From contig OZ316892.1 of the NCBI GenBank assembly GCA_973895155.1, positions 21,080,001-21,144,000 on the forward strand: a DNA stretch of 64,000 bases. Direction: 5' to 3'. The DNA comes from Marsupella aquatica (Eukaryota > Marchantiophyta). Made by a program: the position numbers and the translations under genes. The notes under the pieces were generated by a model. The model searched no databases and was not told the origin of the DNA. It saw only the letters and a program-made list of their open reading frames with translations. This document shows positions 34,701 through 47,006 of this stretch, in pieces; within the stretch, counting starts at the first letter, position 1, and every line of letters begins with the position of its first letter.

Positions 34701-35475
34701 AACCCCCACTTTGGTCCGATTATCCTCAGCATACAATTCCACCTCCTTGGTCATCCAATTAGAACGCAAACTATAATCCTTGAAATTATAATTTGCAAAA
34801 ACATCCCGTGTGGACAGGTTGTTTAGCATATCCTAGGAAGAACTCCTCCGAGTAACATCCTTTAAATTCCAGAATACAAAAGTGTCCAATGCTTCCTGAA
34901 CGGTATTGGCTCCATTGTGAGGAAAGGGTAACCTCTCCCTTCCTTGAAAAACTTCACATATTTTCACACTAATCCTAGAAGTGTCAAGACTTTCATTGTG
35001 ACAGGTCTCATCGGGATTCGTCTTGAACACAAATCCACGAGCCACAATCTGATTGCCGATCCAGAGCTCAACTTCATCGCCAGATATAATTGAGTCTCCA
35101 AAACTTCCCACCGAAGATTTGTCTGGTACAAAACCGGGAACCGTATCCTTTGTAGAACAAGAGGCATCCATTTGTGTTGTCGCTGGAGTTGACTGACTTC
35201 AAATATGCAAAAGAGGCATCCCAAATAATGCAGGAGTCGACAGCATCAAATAGGGTCCTGATCGGCGGCAAAGGGTAAGGAATTTCCCATGATCCCTCAT
35301 AGCACTTCTCAATGAGAACTCCTATACGATTACTTCCCAAATCAACATTACGCACTGAGTCACCCGGGTCAACCTTGAGGACGGTCCCGCAAGCAACTTC
35401 CACTCCGTTGATTACGAGGCAAACCTTGTCCCCTCGAAAAAAATCCCCATTTTGAAAACGTGGTCCAAACTGTTG
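31762..35475 (-). pseudogene. Gene a: DUF8039-like repeats plus DUF7869-like transposase-type protein
   Basis: Read 5' to 3' on the minus strand. 35475-34560 encodes three similar ~80-residue modules of a plant transposon domain I recall as DUF8039: 'GDKVCLVINGVEVACGTVL', 'GDEVELWIGNQIVARGFVF' and 'KEVELYAEDNRTKVGVGII'. 34226-33880 adds a block ending HGTNTVEYRLPSCF. The last part, 33423-31762 (554 codons, open), has the hallmark LQMDNSGKDNKNQYV...FLMVGHTHEDVDALF of DUF7869 proteins. The conserved D/N, E/D and H residues suggest an RNase H-like transposase, though this is inference. The gene is broken: a frame slip near 35170, TAG codons at 34830-34832 and 34251-34253, and an inverted ~430-bp internal segment (separate entry). 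Exons upstream of 35475 were not resolved. The 5' side faces gene b across a shared promoter region. Confidence 0.6.
33425..33875 (+). other. Inverted internal segment of gene a
   Basis: The plus-strand frame around 33452-33850 (MELDGYVKVSENTMYKLW, then CTLCTEFKDQL, HDKMDQAKTWIPRL and GMLTHG) is the part of a DUF7869-type protein that belongs between the flanking minus-strand pieces: VEYRLPSCFTK, ending at ~33880, and VYAHFSFIGLWPGD, starting at 33423. Upstream of the ATG the plus frame stays open (TEIFEEVYSK), which suits a continuation of LPSCFTK. A local inversion with breakpoints near 33425 and 33870 explains all three pieces. Confidence 0.65.
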
Positions 35476-35486
35476 GATGTAGTTAC

Positions 35487-37960
35487 CTCGAGATGATCTC
35501 GAGGTAAAGTGACTACAAAAACAAACCAAAAAACCCAAGTATAGAAGTTTATCCCACAAAATTGTGTGATAGAGAAAATAAGAAACTCTTCTACCTCGAG
35601 ACGATCTCGAGGTAGAAGAGGGACCAAAAACTCCAATATGTAAAAATTCAGAAGTATTTAGCTCGAGACGATCTTGAGGTAAAATATGAAATCTCACTGA
35701 ATAGCGAATTCAGATTCTATACCTCCGACTCTCTACAAACTCAATTATAAGAAGGACAACCGAATGCACCATTAGCTAGAAGGCAAAAGTTAATAATTTT
35801 GAGGATCAAACTTATGACTCGAGATGATCTCGAGCCAAAAAGGACATTGTATTTGACAAAGATACTATTATGAATAATAAGCCACCCAAAATAAGAACAT
35901 ATAAATGGCTCTAGATGATCTAGAGGAATGATTTGGTGCAATTAAGAAAGTAGGCTCCCAGTTTACTTCCAAACACTGAGAAATAGCTTCTAAAAGGCCA
36001 TCAAATAGAGGGAAAAGGCTTCCAAATGGATTTTGACTGACACTAGTATAAGCTGAAAAGGTTTGGTTTTCTAAAAGATAGGAGCTCAATTATTTTAGAC
36101 CTCCTTCAGGGCTTAAAATGAGAATTTCTCGAAATATCCTAAACACAAACGTAGAGTCCACAACCCTTGAAAAGAACAACAGAAAGAGATCAGAGCAGAA
36201 ATCTAGAGTCAAAGAGAGGGAGAGGGAGAGGGAGAGAGAGCAGAGAGAGGCAGAGGGAGAAACGAGCGAGCAATGAAACAAAATGAGAAGAATGACCCGC
36301 TGGAGACCAAAGAGAAGCAATATATAAAACCCTGACAGACAAAAAGGCCAATAAGACGGCTTGGTTGAACTTGTGTCACGGCTAAACTCGCGGCAGGGCA
36401 GAAGTACGGATAACAATAATGACAACACGTGTGACCGTAATAATGACTGTACGCACCTAGCAGGTTGCGCGGCAGTCTGCCTGAGCCTGCACAAGCCCTG
36501 GCACGCTTGGCACGACCAAGGCCGACCCCCGAGGGGCTTATAGTGGCATCAGGGGTTTTGAATTCCCCATTTTCACATTCGCCTCCTCGCCTCCTCGCCT
36601 CCTCGCCTCCTCGCCTCCTCGCGTCCCTTGCCTCCTTGCCTCTAGATTGTTTTGCGCTCTTGCCTCGAGATCCTTGTATTAGCCTCGAGATTGCAGAGGG
36701 TCAAGATTAGGTTTTTTCCTCGAGATTTTATAGGGTCAAGATTTTGTGTTTAGGCTCGAGCTTCGATAGGGTCGAGATTTTCTATTTAGGCTCGAGATTT
36801 GTTTTTAAGTTCTCAGCCCATAGTACGTTCCTCTCTTCACCAGCCATGTCGACTGTTGTAGATTTCTCCAAGGAGGACTTCGCTGAGTACAACCTTGCAA
36901 CCGTTGGCGAAGAGCTTCAGACCCATCTAGACTCAGCACATCAGATCCATCGCACCATTAAACGTAATTCATCATCTTTGTTCTGTTTAGGTTTAACTCG
37001 AGATCGTCTCGAGCTTCAATTGGTCGACTTGTTTCTGGATTCCTTGGATGCAGTTGAGGCTCGAGATCATCTCGAGCCTATTGATGTTTTTTGCAATACT
37101 TTGCTTCAAAAGTTGTGATCTATCAATTGATTTTGCATTTGATGTAAGTGGCATGAGGCTCGAGATCGTCTCGAGCCAATATGCAATTCCTGCATGTGAC
37201 CTAGTGAGATTTCTTCAAGTTGGAAACCCTTATCCTTCAAAAGTGAAACATCATATCCAAAATATCTAAAATTTCCTTCCTCCAGGGACTTCTGTACCCT
37301 CCAACTCGTTCTGATCATTGACATCCGAACGGGTTTGTGGTATCAGAAGTCAATGGAGAAAGTGGATTTTAATCATTGATTGAATATGATGTTCATTGTT
37401 GAATATGATATTCGGATCACTCGTTTGACATGTTAGGCTCGAGATCGTCTTGAGCCAAATATATCCCTCACCATCTTCCATTATGGTCATTCGTATCCCT
37501 TGGCCAATTTCTTCCAGTTGGAAGGATTCCATGTCGTCTACTTCAATTACTAATATCCTTTTCATGGTGATCCAAGCTTGCCTTTTGGACCACTTTCTTA
37601 GTCATCCAACTCGTTTGTGAAGATGACAAACCACTAAGTTAGAGGGTTTTGAATGTGGTCGAATAGGTGACATTGGATCATTCTTGAAAATGTTGTTCGT
37701 TAAATTTGACTGGTTCATGATATGCAATGGAATAAAACCTCAACTGATATATATGAGGATCGAGATCATCTCGAGCCCTTGTCTTTTTCTTTTAAACAGA
37801 TGGTGGCTCGAGATCATCTCAAGCCTATTGTGTTTCCTAACTATTGTGTTATCTTTTTAGATTTCTTGGGTTTAAAATCTCTTTTTAAATTCCACGGATG
37901 AAATGGCATTGGAACATGTCAGACTATTAAACTTAAAAGGAAGATCGAGATCATCTCGAG
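35487..37960. repeat. Cluster of 12 copies of the CTCGAGATNRTCTCGAG palindrome
   Basis: 17-bp palindromic sites begin at 35487, 35595, 35662, 35818, 35909, 36997, 37060, 37159, 37438, 37759, 37807 and 37944. Nine have at least one perfect CTCGAGA/TCTCGAG arm. The site at 35595 has extended arms (31 bp in all). The left five lie in the upstream or intronic part of gene a, and the right seven lie within intron 1 of gene b (36964-38026). None is in coding sequence. Flanks often end 'gcc' or 'gtta', but no longer unit is shared, so the palindrome itself is the repeated entity. Confidence 0.9.
36100..36845. promoter_or_regulatory. Shared divergent promoter region of genes a and b
   Basis: Non-coding region between the two divergent genes. 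It contains a GA-rich tract (36214-36250, GAGAGGGAGAGGG), a CCTCGCCTC tandem run (36580-36625) and three or four copies of 'ctcgag(a/c)tt...tagggtcaagattt' (36663-36800). These copies are half-sites of the palindrome family, directly ahead of the gene b start. Purine tracts and such repeats fit plant promoters and leaders, but transcription start sites cannot be assigned. Confidence 0.4.
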
Positions 37961-39525
37961 CCACCTATTTGTTTCTTGGTTTTGTAGTACATGTTTTTGA
38001 CAATTGCTACATTTTGGCTGTACCAGGTGTGAAATTGGGATCGCCTAATTTGGTAGTCGAAGATGAACATGCAATTGAAGTTTCCTGCCCTGGACAGGGT
38101 TTATTTGGATTCTGTTGGGCCATTGAGCTTGCTGAAACTGAAGACATGGAAGGAACTATTATTTGTGTGAAGACGAGGTCTCCATCAGTCGATCCTCTAG
38201 TGTGCAGCCTTCTAGGGCTTATTGTTTCTATTGTGACGAGTAACGGTAAGGACATGGTTTTGACGGTGGAGAACCATGAGACAGGGAAGTGGGCTCTAAT
38301 TAGACTTCACGCCAAAAACTACTCTTGCAATCTTAACATTGAACGTGCAGCCAGGAAACAACTGAGCATGATATCAATGGGGTTCTTCCCCGAGGGTTTT
38401 ACTACAAGTAATTTACTAGAAGATACTCCTATATCTGGAGCGGACATAATTTTTGGATTCCTTTATTGTCGAAAATATGGGTTTGATCGTGATGATGCAT
38501 TCACGACTCCTTTCACGTGGAAGGTTTTGAGACTAATGTCGGAATCCAAATTGGGGGAGTTTGAATCCATATCCCCTGATTTTGTGTTTGGAGCCGGAGA
38601 ATTTGACGAGGATGCTTGTAAAAAGTGGGTGTTGTCTCATCGGAGACAAACAGGTAAATTGAAATCTGTAGCTGCGGGAGACAAGACATCCGGTTTGGAC
38701 AAAAAGGAAGCAAAGGTGTCTCAAAAGAGGAAGAGGGTTGAGAAACCCGAAAGCAAAGCGAAGAAGGCTCCACCTCAAAAAAAGTCCGCGCCGCCCAAGG
38801 TAGATCTCATTCCGGCATCTTCCTCGGGTGTGAATGCACATACCGATGATGATGGCACTCCAGGAGATGCTCCGGGAGAAAAGAGCGTTAAGGAAGGAGC
38901 CGAACTTCTTAAGGAGATTGAGGAGTATTACACATTTGGCATGAATGAAACTTTTGATATTCCTGTCACTAGTATAGATTTGCCGTCTGCAGTTTTGGTA
39001 TATAGGATGTTCAATAAGACCATGCCATGGAGGTCGCAAAATCCATGGTTAGAAACCCTGGAATGGTACCAGCTGTGGCGGATTTAATTTCGTATTCAAG
39101 AGAGAGTTTGTAGTTGCTCCATTATGAGAATACTGCTAAGGATCGAAAGGAGTTTGAGTGGGGTGTTAAGAATAAGAAGGTGCAGTTCCTTGCAATCAGT
39201 GGACAACACTCGGCAAAGGCAGCTGTTTGGATCATAGGTTGGGCTAAGAGCGATGCAAAGTTGAAGGAGGTCGCGAAGAGTCTGCAATATCGAAAGTCAC
39301 AAATTCTTTCGGACAGAACTCCAAGAACAATACTTGCTCAACACTCACAAAGGGCAAATGCTATTAATAAGACCATGGAGTATGAGTCTTGTTTTCTTGA
39401 TACTATGGTCCATGCCCATTGATAGTTTGACGAGTGTGGCCGTCCGGAGAGACCCGTGATTGGGTCCAATAGACTAACGGATCATCAAAAGTTCCAGGTA
39501 AATTCAAACTCAAATCCACTTCTAG

Positions 39526-39636
39526 CTCAAGATTGTCTCGAGCCTCGAGGTCAAGTTTCTGTATTTGATTTATCTTCATGTATTCTCCCATAAATTTTAC
39601 CATAGTTCTTTAATTCTACCTCGAGATCGTCTCGAG
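39526..39636. repeat. Two more copies of the 17-bp palindrome
   Basis: Sites at 39526-39542 (one arm mutated: CTCAAGATTGTCTCGAG) and 39620-39636 (perfect arms), inside the gene b intron 39498-39667. Confidence 0.9.
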
Positions 39637-41380
39637 CCTCAGATTTTCTTTGTACTGTTTGGATCAGGATTTTATGGCCCTTGCCAAAATAATGACTGGA
39701 AAATCCGATCTAAGGAATATTTTTTGGTTGCTATTTTCGGATGAGAACCTCTTCCGAACTTGGAGACAAATGTGCATCAATTGGGTCAAGGGACTTCTTC
39801 CAGATGGTCTAGGGGAGTTAGGTTAAAAAAAAAACGGGAAATCCCGGACAATAAAAATGATTACGCCGGCATTGTTTAGATGCTTTGAAGGAGATCTAAG
39901 TAGTGACGACATTCTGAAAGTTTTTACTGTCGTTCAACAACAGAAGATTTTATTGAAGAAAGACCCAGCCAACAAATCTGATGTTCAATCAATGAGTGAT
40001 ATGGCTCATACTTTCAAAGTCATGACCAAGCTGAGGGCAAAAATTGTGGAGTACTTTGTTTTGAAGTATCCGGATCGGTTTGCCAATTCACTCACTTGGT
40101 TTGAGCTAACTCAATTTTTGCCTGCATTTATGGATCGTGGTGAGTTGCCGAAACTTAGACAACTTGCTGGAGAGGTTTGGATTTCCAACCTCCTAAAAAG
40201 AAATAGGCCAAAAGACCCATTTCCGCAAAGTCTCATTGTTAGGCTTGAGCAGATATATTGCAAGGTATTTGGCGGGTTGCCTTCAATGGAGGATACTCCT
40301 TATCGCACATTTTTTAGCGATAATTTGATGAGGACAATGAAGACTGAGATTGTTGACTCGGTGCAAAGGATGTGCCCACTCTCCATTGTCGATTTTGGTC
40401 GTCTTCGACAACGGCAGTGGACAGATGCCGAATTTTTTGTCTTGCTGGAGTATTGTTTGCAGATGGCAAACTCGACGGAGCTCTTAGTAATCATTTTTGT
40501 CCATCAAGGCCCATTGATAGGCCAGATTCAGAGTGCCTTTGAAAATATTCATCGTGAGAAGAAAGTCCACACGAAGCTGGAGTACAGGAGCTACTACCGT
40601 GATCAGCTGCCCAAGGAGGAGGGAGATTTTCTCATTGGAGCCCAAGACTCAATCATCTTTGGGGGAATTTGTTGTGAAGAGGAACCAGACTGGTCCCAAA
40701 TTTTCTTTGATGACTTTTATGCGTTCTGGAACTACAGTGAGAAGTGGGACAAAGACTTCACAGTCTTGCCTTTGAAGGCCCCTACTGGGAACAACAAAGA
40801 CCAATCAAAGGGGAAAGAGAAGCTCGATGAATCCACTGTTGATGTCAAAGTTTTGGAGAAGATGACCCCATCTTATGAGATGGTCGGTCGGCGTGGTGGC
40901 TTTGTAAATCCAAGAGCAAAGCCTTTGCGAATGACAAAGCGTCTTGTTGATTATTTCTCGTGCCCAGGTCATACAGTATTGGATTTCTTCTCTGGAGGAC
41001 AGACATTGAAAGCTTGTGTCATTCTTGGTCGGGATTGTTTTGTGTATTCGGACACAGCTCAAGAGATGGAATTCACAGAAGCCTTTGCTCAGCTCCTTCA
41101 TGACAACAAGCAGGTTTTATATGTGCCACCCAAGGAGCCGTTATCATCTGAGGAAATTACTGCCGGTCCCCTCGTTGTAATAGAAGAGGCGGCCTTAGAC
41201 ATAGCTCCGGTAGAAGCCAGTGTTTATGAGGAAGTATTTGCGGAGAATTTAGAGCATCGCAAAACGGAGGGCCCGAAAATCACAAGCTACATGGAAGAGA
41301 AGGGTGAAATACTGCCTGAATTTGGAAATGATGCTCGAGATGATCTTGATGTTCCAGGTGTGCCTTCATCGGGTGACCTT

Positions 41381-41385
41381 GGGGA
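41381..41385 (+). repeat. Copia target-site duplication, left copy (GGGGA)
   Basis: GGGGA here and at 59016-59020 flank the LTR element exactly. Removing one copy plus the element restores the gene b frame. Confidence 0.92.
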
Positions 41386-41730
41386 TGTTAGGATTTACTC
41401 TTAGGTCTAGAGTTACGAATGTACCGTAGTTAAAACTAACCTTAGTCGCAGACTTGGTTAGGTTAGTCATGCTGTGCACACTCTATAACCAAGCGGTGTT
41501 TGCTTGGAGAGGTGGAACTCAGGCTCATTGTTACGGAGCCAGTTGAGAGATAGGGAGAGCTTGTGCTGTGGATGCTTGGTATGGCCGGTCGGCCTAGAGT
41601 GTAGTAAAGCTCTTGTGTGTTCCCGTGGACGTAGCCTCATGTGGAGGTGAACCACGTATCTCTCTGTGTCGACTATTGTGCGTTGGATGGTTCATGGGCT
41701 TGCCATTACGATCGTCGTCTATGCTCAACA
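41386..41730 (+). repeat. 5' LTR of the Copia element
   Basis: 345 bp, TG...CA ends, ~97% identical to 58670-59015. Confidence 0.95.
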
Positions 41731-41732
41731 AT

Positions 41733-41744
41733 TGGTATCAGAGC
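41733..41744 (+). promoter_or_regulatory. Primer-binding site (initiator tRNA-Met)
   Basis: TGGTATCAGAGC lies 2 bp after the 5' LTR. It is the classic plant Copia complement of the initiator methionine tRNA 3' end and primes minus-strand synthesis. Confidence 0.93.
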
Positions 41745-42662
41745 ATGTCTGGGAGGTGACGTGTATTTGTGATGGTTTTTTCCAGTGTTGAGTGTCGGTG
41801 GATCACCCGGAGTTTTGTCGCATGGAACTTGGAGTTTATGGGCTCAACGGATAGATCGGGGCAAGAGCTTTCTAACGGTGTGAAGAAATCGTTGAACGGA
41901 GCTCGTGGTGCAGACACAACTACATTTTGACTCAACTTAACGTTGCCTCACAACAGGCTAATCTCGACGTATGAAACTCTAAACGGAAACACGGAATCCC
42001 CAAGGTAAAATTGGCAACGTTCTGGACGTCTATATTGACGTGGTTTCTTACGTCGTCTCACACAATGCACATTGCCACACCGCCAACGTGGTTCTTTGTG
42101 TGCACGACGTCCTATGCATCGTTAGAGTACTGGGCTAATGTAGATTTCCATGTCCATTGAACGTCGCACGAAGTGACGTTAATACAAACAAAATGTCGTG
42201 ATTGACGACGTTGACTCCCTCGTATAAGACAACGTCAATGTTTGTAACGATGTCTGGGACACCGTTTCGTTTGATGTAATGTGAATTCGTTCATTGGTTT
42301 ACGTGGTGTGATAAGACGTTGTTATCATATATCGATGTCATGAACGACATTGTGTGAAAGTGGAAGACTACGTCTGGGTCATACCTTGTGAGATGCTTGG
42401 TAACTTTATGAATGAACGACACCCCGTATATTATGTCGGACCCTGCCATACAACCTTATTGGAGGTTATAAACACACTTAAGCTAGGGTTACAATGGGGT
42501 GAGTATTATTTGGGTAGGCAATTGGGGTTTAGGGATACACATTCAATATGCATATGGTATAGACGTTGTAATCCGCGAAAAGTGTGGTATTAGATAATAT
42601 TGTTATGGGCCAAATATGTACAAAATGGAGGATGAAGTTGGGCAAGTAAAATAGGCTATACC

Positions 42663-44827
42663 CTAGTCACGCTCAGTCCGCCTGGTATCACGTCCAGACC
42701 TGCGTGTAGAAGTGGGTTGTACGCCTCTCGTGCGCAACTCGTACCTGGAGTCATCCTCCTCTAAGCTAGTGGTACTGGGGGACAACGTATCTGCCTGTGT
42801 TGCAGCCCTATGAGTAGTCACTGGCCTACTCCCCTTACTGTGTGGAGGTCGCCTAGTGTCATCCCTCCTCCTCCTCTCCCTCTCCCTCCCCCTCCGTCTA
42901 TCTGACCTATCTCTCCCTATCTCCCTCTCTCTCCCTCCCTTGGCTCTCTCTCTCCCTCCGGCCTTGGCCACTAGTACGCCCCCCATGAGTCTCTGCCTCC
43001 TCCTGCCCGCAATCTACGTGAGCCTCCTCCTGCAAACCCTCCTCGGGCGGTACCCTGGCTGGCAAGTGATCCTCAGGGATGGCCCGTGCAACCAAGCCCT
43101 CCGGAGGAGTCCAATCCTCCACCTGCATGATAGCATTCTGGTCAGTTAATGTCACAGAGTAGGCCTAAAGTCAACTACAACCTAGCAATCACTTTAGCTC
43201 TTACCCGGTGATCCTCCGGGACTGAGGCCAACTTGGCCCATAGCGCTGCCGGGCCATACCGTTTCGAGTACAGCCGCTCCTCCTCCGACGGCTTGGCATC
43301 GACACCAAACTTGCGTTTCTGCGAGAAAGCAAAAGAACGTCGTTCCTAAGCACGTATTCAACCCTCTCAGCATCGGTGCTAACGTCGTTCCATGCGTTGC
43401 ATATCTAGTTAACGTCGCTCTAACGACGTTTTCACTAAAGCGGTACATGTAACGTCTCAAGGATGACGTTCTTCCTAAGGTACGTCTCAGATGAAGTTAC
43501 AAATCAAAGTTAACGTTGTTATGGACGACGTTATGAATGAATCAGGCGACGTAATTTCAAAATCTCGACGTTACACTATGGTTTACACCAGAGCAGCGAA
43601 ATGAAAACGTGGAAGTTGGGTCCGAGACTTACGTAGGTTGCAAGGAACCCTCGCCATCCTCCTTGCCCCCAGAAATTGGTTACTAGAAGGTGTCCGCTAT
43701 TCTTTCGAGCTGCAGTGGCTTTGTCACCCATGTGCACTCGTTTTCCTACTGGGGTGTCTGGGGGTGCTTCAAGTTCAGACACGATCAAGTTGAAGTCCGA
43801 CTTGGCCATCCCTTCAGGCTTACGGTACTGCCCTGTCTTCTCGCATTTCATTGCTCGGACCTTGCTTCTCCACCTGAATCTTCTGTCAGCAAGGAAACTC
43901 ACAATCTTCTGCCTGATGTGTCGAAAATCAATCTCTCTGCCATTCTTGAATCCGGCCTGTATGTCATTGAGGAGTACTTGAAACTTCTTTGTATTGTGCA
44001 CGAGGTCCTTCCAAGTCGTCCACCCAGGGCAGTATTTCGTACAGCAGACCTGCACTCGATTCGTTAGCGCCTTCTCATCAAGCACCTCTGGCTTCGCATC
44101 AAAAGCAGCCAGGCTGATGACCGGCAGTTGTTCTTTGCTGGCAGGAGTAGCAACGCTTCGGTGAGGAGAAGCTCGCCGACGACCTCCTCCGATTGAATGT
44201 GAATGTCGATGTGACCTTCGACCTCTCCTATCTCTGTCCACCCTCGAATCTCATTCAGCCCTTTTTCTCTTGTGTGTGCTGCGGCTGTCTCTTTCTCTGC
44301 GCTCCTTTCCCTTCCCCTTTTTTTTGTCTCCTCTCAATGCTACTATTGCTACTCAAAGAACGGGAACGACGTCGCCTTCTGTGTGTCCGCAACTCTGTAC
44401 TTGAATCATCAGGCTCATATCTCTGAATCCTCACTTGGCTCTTGATGGGAGTAACACAGGGTGGTTGTGAATCCGGCTCCATCCCAGAGAATGAGGGATA
44501 GTCCCAGACTGAGTCCATCAAGGGCGGGAAGGAAGCAAGAGGATCAAGTGATGCCCCCGGAAGGTCGCGCAAGAACTCTGGTGCTTGAATGTCGGGCTCA
44601 ACGTCGGATGCTGGAGCGTTCTCTTCTATGTTCTGAAGGTATTCCAAAAATCGTGACTCCTTCGTCCCAGTTCCTCCCATGAATTGCCAACTCTGATTGA
44701 AAGCATCAATCAGTGAATGTGCTGACCGCAAAGCTGTTCGAACCTTCTCCACCTCCTCTGGGTCTTCCATGGAAACTTTCACAGCATCAAAGTTGATACT
44801 GAGGGGCAGATAAGCTGGACGTGACAT
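42663..44827 (-). CDS. TNP1/Transposase_24-like accessory protein with Arg/Ser-rich regions, multi-exon
   Basis: Starts at ATG 44827 (MSRPAYLPLSINFDAVKV). 44827-44255 reads into an Arg/Ser-rich stretch (RRRRRSRSLSSNSS). 44241-43630 continues in another frame with more Arg/His/Ser and then a domain including WTTWKDLVHNTKKFQ, RFRWRSKVRAMKCEKTGQYRKPEGM and PDTPVGKRVHMGDK, similar in layout to the plant Ptta/En/Spm Transposase_24 family. The junction at ~44250 needs an intron or is a frameshift. A clear downstream exon is 43205-43318 (KRKFGVDAKPSEEERLYSKRYGP), and the end is highly charged (43130-42663). In CACTA elements such second genes encode DNA-binding helpers that coat subterminal repeats. 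Exon structure is only partly resolved. Confidence 0.5.
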
Positions 44828-45345
44828 TGAGGCGAGACTTGGAGCAAATGTAGATGACCTTCACAAAGATTAGAGCTTCACTAGAGCTTCACTAGAGCCA
44901 CAAACAGAACAGAACACTAGATGTGGGGTGAGGTGTGTGCGGAATGGTCGAATGACTCACATTCGACACTATGCCCCGGTATTTTCCGAATAGAATGCGG
45001 CAGAGTTCGCAACAATGTGTTTCCGCCATTCTCTGTCTATTTACGTCATTTTTCACGACGATGCCCTAATTGATCGATTAGTAATACGTTGTGCTAGACG
45101 ACGTTTTCATTTAAACGTTGTTCTGTACACCGTTAAAAGGTAGGGTTTACTGTAACGTCGTGTGGGGTACGGTACATGACGTAGGGTTTAAGAAATATGT
45201 CGTGTATTGTGTTCTCGGCGACGTAAAGTGAAAGTACTTTGTTTTACTTGACGTAAATATTGTGGTACTATAGTGGTCCCGACGTTCCATTTCCAAGGCT
45301 GAGTTTGCAAGTTTGCGTGTATATGTGTGTGTACTATTGCAGGCC

Positions 45346-46829
45346 ATGGCCTCGTGCTCATCGGAGTGGTCATCTGATGATCGCTATGATGGAGGTGCAC
45401 ATCACCAAGACAGGTACCGCTCTCATGATAGGGGGAGGGAGAGGAGGAGGGAGCACTCACCTGCGAGGTCGAGATACCACTCAGCCGAGAGGAGGAGGGA
45501 CTTATCATCTGATAGGAGCAGGCACCATTCGTCTGAGAGGAGTTGGGATCAGTCTTCAGATAGGGAGTACCGATCTAGGGATCATCGACATCGGGAGCGA
45601 CGAAGGCATAGGAGGTCCCATCGACAGTCCCACCGCCACCGCCGGTCCAGGTCTCCCTCTGATGACCACACACCCCGACACCGATCACCCATGCCGGAGG
45701 ATGAGGATAGGTTTGGAGAGGCCATGGCTGCCCTTCAGGGGATTGGCCCAGTCCGAAAGATGCCCTGCCCATGTAGTAGATGCAAGGGCGTCGTCTCCCA
45801 CGAGAGGACCACTGTCCTTAGCCATTTAGGCCTCCACGGCCGTTACGTACCCCCGACACATCAGGTAATTCATAAACCTTTATTGACACTATTCAATTCA
45901 TTAAGTCCTTATTTTTGAATATAACATGTTTGGGTTTCTTGAGTTTCTTGAGTGTTTAGTTGGAATGGTTTTTTCCCTGATTTCTGAAGTTCTCTTGTTC
46001 ACATGTGAAACAGATTTTGTGTGTGGTCTCTCCGCCCTTGGACCACATGAGATAGGTTGCACGTCGCGCGCTCACAGCACTAGTTCCCCCATCAGCACTC
46101 GATGCCACGTTAAGGGCAATAGACCGTGTTTTTGATAGGAGGAGGAGGGTCATTCGGAGTCACCCTATTGAGAGGGGAGTAGAGGTCACCACTAGACCTC
46201 GGTCCATTACGTCTCGTACCCCTAGGACGGTGCCGCCACACTGTCCTTTTCTTGATGCCTCTTTTTCCCGAGCACCAAGAGAGTTAAGAGGGAGAGCCTT
46301 GGACATCATAAAGGACTCATTCCCAATCCAGTTTGGCCTCCCTATGGTCCTGCTTGTTCGGGAGCCTATTGTAGTTTGGGATAGGCCATGGGTCCTCCTC
46401 CCATCCACATTGGGAGACGACGTAGGTCTTGGATTATTTGCACTCGTGGATATTGTGGTGCCGGAAGGTTGTGCACCTGAGGACCTGCCCGAGTTGATTC
46501 CATTTTATGGGCCAAAGTATTCGGCCCATAGATGGCGTATCTTGTCTCGCCAATGCCCAACCTTTGGTCGGTATGGCATGTCACTAAAGTTGGACCCTAG
46601 GTATACTCAGATGGATGGTTACCCCCCTCGTACTGGAAACTTGGCGGGTTACATCAATAGCACAGTGGGGTGTCGGCGTTTGGGGTTCCGCCCCAACGCT
46701 GAGTGGCATGAGTACCATGACCAGAGTCACCCTCGTTTGCCCTTGGGATGCAGTCACTACATCCTGACACATGCCACCCGCACCATTCGAGCAGGGGATG
46801 AGATATTTGTAGACTATGATTGGCATTGA
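45346..46829 (+). CDS. RS-rich / transposase-associated zinc finger / SET-domain chimera
   Basis: Exon 1 is 45346-45864 and exon 2 is 46056-46829; the phase-0 GT-AG intron joins two open frames into 430 residues. Residues ~5-110 are Arg/Ser/His-rich, like splicing-factor RS domains. Residues ~135-170 (MPCPCSRCKGVVSHERTTVLSHLGLHGRY) match the CACTA transposase-associated finger (C-x-C-x2-C ... H). Exon 2 ends in a SET-like domain: GLGLFALVDIVVPEG, YINSTVGCRR..NAEWHEY and THATRTIRAGDEIFVDYDW, the last being the GEE-x3-DY block. The usual NHS/C motif is NST here, and no post-SET cysteines follow. SET domains methylate lysines; activity is uncertain. It lies between the TNP1-like and TNP2 genes, with TNP2 177 bp downstream. 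The finger normally belongs to TNP2, so this may be a split or duplicated TNP2 N-terminus fused to a captured host SET exon. Confidence 0.6.
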
Positions 46830-47006
46830 AGATTATATATGTTATTGATCACTTATTCATTACTCAGAGTGAGACTTATATTGGATTCTTTGACCTTCAA
46901 CCTCATGCACTATTGGGAACACATTGTCTAATTTGGGGATGACCTTATCTAATATTGATGTCTTGCATAGGATGGTCCAAATATAACACCTACACCTCAT
47001 CCATCG

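Noticed and set aside
36090-36494. 134-codon minus-strand frame with Ser/Leu runs
   Set aside because: Produced by the GA/CT-rich tract in the divergent promoter region.
43576-43981. Plus-strand frames within 43676-44067
   Set aside because: Antisense shadows of the TNP1-like minus-strand gene.
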